From the NCBI RefSeq assembly GCF_018598185.1, contig NZ_JAHESC010000002.1, forward strand, positions 222,682 to 286,681: a stretch of 64,000 nt of DNA. Direction: 5' to 3'. The DNA comes from Dawidia soli. Lineage in GTDB: Bacteria; Bacteroidota; Bacteroidia; Cytophagales; Cyclobacteriaceae. Both the position numbers and the translations under genes were made by a program. Position 1 is the first letter of the stretch. The number at the start of each line of letters is the position of its first letter. Shown one piece after another: positions 62,309-64,000 of this stretch. Below the pieces are notes generated by a model. It was given only the letters and a program-made list of their open reading frames with translations. It ran no database searches and had not been told where the DNA came from.

Positions 62309-63178
62309 ATGGAGATTTTCAAGCAAATAGCCCCATTAAAGGCCTTTCTAAACGCCCAAAAACGCGCGGGTAAGTCCGTCGGACTCGTCCCAACAATGGG
62401 AGCGCTGCATGCGGGGCATTTATCACTCATCAAGGTCTCGAAAGCGCAGAACGATGTCACGGTTTGCTCCATCTTTGTAAACCCTACACAGTTCAACAAC
62501 CCCAACGACCTGCAGAAATATCCCCGCACCCTAGATAAAGACACTTTATTGCTCGAAAAAGTTGAGTGTGATGCTGTTTTTTGTCCGGAAGCAAGCGAAA
62601 TGTATCCCGAGAAGTCGATCATCAAATTCGATTTCGGGCACCTCGACAGGGTCATGGAGGGTGCTTTCCGCCCCGGGCACTTCAGCGGCGTGGGATTGGT
62701 CGTTTCAAAGCTGTTTAACATCATTCAACCGACCCGTGCCTATTTCGGCCAAAAGGACTGGCAGCAGTTTGCGGTCATTCGAAGGCTCGTAGACGAGCTG
62801 AATTTCGATCTGGAGCTGACCAGCGTACCCACTTCGCGCGAAGACGACGGCCTGGCCATGTCGTCGCGCAACCTGCGTTTAAACCCCGATCAGCGACAGG
62901 CAGCCACCGTGTTCTACGAATCGCTGGTGGCCGCCGGGCAGGCCTTGCAGCATGGAAAAACAATCCGGGAGGCCCGGGCCATCGTACAGGCAAAATTTGA
63001 CGAACGGCAAGGGGTTTCGCTGGAGTATTTTGAATTAGCGGACAGCAAAAACTTAAATATCCTGGAAAACGTTAACGCGTCAGACTCACCTTCAGGCCTG
63101 CCTGTAGGTCTGCCGATCATGTGTATAGCAGGGTTTGTAGGAGAGGTCAGATTGATCGACAACATGTTTTTACAGTAA
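62309..63178 (+). CDS. panC: Pantothenate synthetase
   Basis: Condenses pantoate and beta-alanine with ATP. It is 289 residues with the HIGH-type ATP site in [27 protein letters not shown], the [15 protein letters not shown] substrate loop and FGQKDWQQ. The ATG at 62309 ([11 protein letters not shown]) is preferred over TTG at 62291. The adjacent panD makes the beta-alanine substrate, so the pair forms the last steps of pantothenate (coenzyme A) synthesis. Confidence 0.97.
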   Translation: MEIFKQIAPLKAFLNAQKRAGKSVGLVPTMGALHAGHLSLIKVSKAQNDVTVCSIFVNPTQFNNPNDLQKYPRTLDKDTLLLEKVECDAVFCPEASEMYPEKSIIKFDFGHLDRVMEGAFRPGHFSGVGLVVSKLFNIIQPTRAYFGQKDWQQFAVIRRLVDELNFDLELTSVPTSREDDGLAMSSRNLRLNPDQRQAATVFYESLVAAGQALQHGKTIREARAIVQAKFDERQGVSLEYFELADSKNLNILENVNASDSPSGLPVGLPIMCIAGFVGEVRLIDNMFLQ

Positions 63179-63189
63179 CAACCACCAAC

Positions 63190-63537
63190 GTGAGAATTGA
63201 AGTTCTAAAGTCGAAAATACACCGTGCCAAGATCACACAGGCGGAGCTCCACTACGTAGGCAGCATCACCATCGACGAAGACCTGCTGGAGGCAGCCAAC
63301 ATGATCGAAGGCGAAAAAGTGACTGTTGTAAACGTTAACAATGGCGAACGTCTCGAAACCTATATCATCCGCGGTGAACGTGGCTCGGGCATGGTATGCC
63401 TCAACGGCCCCGCGGCCCGCAAGGCGCAGGTGGGTGATATTGTCATTGTCATCTCGTACGCGTCGATGAAGTTTGAAAAGGCCAAAACGTTCAAACCGAC
63501 CATTATATTCCCAACCCCCGACAATAAACTGCCCTAA
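63190..63537 (+). CDS. panD: Aspartate 1-decarboxylase (pyruvoyl enzyme)
   Basis: Converts aspartate to beta-alanine for PanC. It is 115 residues with the self-cleavage site Gly24-Ser25 in [12 protein letters not shown]; Ser25 becomes the pyruvoyl group. The GTG at 63190 gives [16 protein letters not shown], the normal family start; longer frames from 63121 overlap panC. It is 11 bases after the panC stop and probably co-translated. Confidence 0.95.
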   Translation: MRIEVLKSKIHRAKITQAELHYVGSITIDEDLLEAANMIEGEKVTVVNVNNGERLETYIIRGERGSGMVCLNGPAARKAQVGDIVIVISYASMKFEKAKTFKPTIIFPTPDNKLP

Positions 63538-63565
63538 CGCCCCGGCTCACACTCAACCCTATACC

Positions 63566-64000
63566 GTGACTGTATCTTCCCGCTTCAAGACCATCCTTCA
63601 GTACGCGATCATCTTTGCAGTCACCTTTCTGTTAATAGGTTTGTCGCTGCGTGGCCTGAAGGGAGAGAATAAGCTGGAATACCTCAAAGTAACCTGGCAA
63701 TCGGCTAACAAAGGCTGGCTGTTACTCATGGCCGTCATTGCCATGTTAAGCCACCTGGTGCGCGCGGCCCGCTGGCGCATGCTCATGGGTCCCGCCGGCT
63801 ATAAACCGTCGCTGGCGCATAGTTTCTATTCACTCATGGTTGGCTATCTGGTAAACCTCGTCATTCCCCGCGGCGGCGAAGTGTCACGGTGCTATAATTT
63901 ATACAAGTTGGAGAAAGTGCCGGTAGACATGTCGTTCGGTACCGTCGTGGTAGAGCGCATCATAGACCTGCTGTGTTTGCTGGCCTTGATCGTCATCTCG
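63566..64000 (+). CDS. Lysylphosphatidylglycerol synthase TM-domain (UPF0104-like) membrane protein (partial)
   Basis: The first 145 codons of a polytopic membrane protein that continues past the window. It starts at GTG 63566 (no ATG in frame after the panD stop) with MTVSSRFKTILQY, a membrane helix at about 10-28, then SHLVRAARWRML and LVNLVIPRGGEVSRCY, the conserved RGGE block of this family. Members include flippase-like lipid proteins and the MprF membrane domain. Placed after panC-panD as in other Bacteroidota. Confidence 0.85.
   Translation, partial: MTVSSRFKTILQYAIIFAVTFLLIGLSLRGLKGENKLEYLKVTWQSANKGWLLLMAVIAMLSHLVRAARWRMLMGPAGYKPSLAHSFYSLMVGYLVNLVIPRGGEVSRCYNLYKLEKVPVDMSFGTVVVERIIDLLCLLALIVIS

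Overview
This window is chromosomal DNA from a member of the Bacteroidota, most likely a Cytophagales-type gliding bacterium. The evidence is a complete porP/sprF-gldK-gldL-gldM-gldN cluster (type IX secretion and gliding motor) with sprE nearby, Bacteroidota-specific families (DUF4270, DUF4271, long NusB, single-domain starch-synthase-like protein), an atpBEFHAG operon that lacks atpD and atpC, and repeated use of the Bacteroidota -7 promoter box TAnnTTTG. There are no rRNA or tRNA genes, insertion sequences, prophage genes or CRISPR arrays that I can see. Genes are dense, with several convergent overlaps.

Layout. 1-2067: end of an unknown gene, a LysE-type exporter, an S66 LD-carboxypeptidase, then a 470-base gap filled by a degenerate 11-base tandem repeat. 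2068-5445 (minus): DUF1573 lipoprotein, YtxH protein, NusB, leucine-type amino acid dehydrogenase. 5601-10593: two half-size ABC exporters facing each other around two paralogous beta-barrel-like proteins; their motifs suggest one heterodimer. 10718-17141: M16 protease, two-component-regulator-propeller histidine kinase, fused E1 alpha/beta 2-oxoacid dehydrogenase. 17196-21101: a very basic secreted protein with 41-residue repeats, YtxJ, OsmC, and an unknown exported protein. 21412-29887: UvrA, a small membrane protein, a LytS/LytR-type pair, HemW, a DUF4271 membrane protein and uroporphyrinogen-III synthase.

30090-35708 is the PorP/SprF-GldKLMN cluster and ends at a strong terminator. Convergent to it are uvrC, a class A penicillin-binding protein and sprE (35771-42460, minus). 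From 42613 to 49653 runs a long plus-strand series: M23 peptidase, bactofilin, AtpZ-like protein, a small membrane protein and the ATP synthase genes, ending in a strong terminator. Stem-loops flank atpE, the gene for the multi-copy c subunit.

49717-57886: UbiA-like prenyltransferase plus methyltransferase, a saccharopine/alanine dehydrogenase-like protein, a TIGR00266 protein, an M14 peptidase, GltX, RidA and a stand-alone hydroxyacyl-CoA dehydrogenase-like protein. 57941-62185 (minus): a three-gene unit of starch-synthase-like protein, DUF4270 lipoprotein and glmS. 62309-64000: panC, panD and the start of a lysylphosphatidylglycerol-synthase-type membrane protein that runs off the window.

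The least explained features are the 11-base periodic intergenic tract at 1658-1998 (with a weaker relative at 21175-21306), the 41-residue-repeat basic protein, and the starch-synthase-like protein that lacks the substrate-binding motif and the second glycosyltransferase domain.
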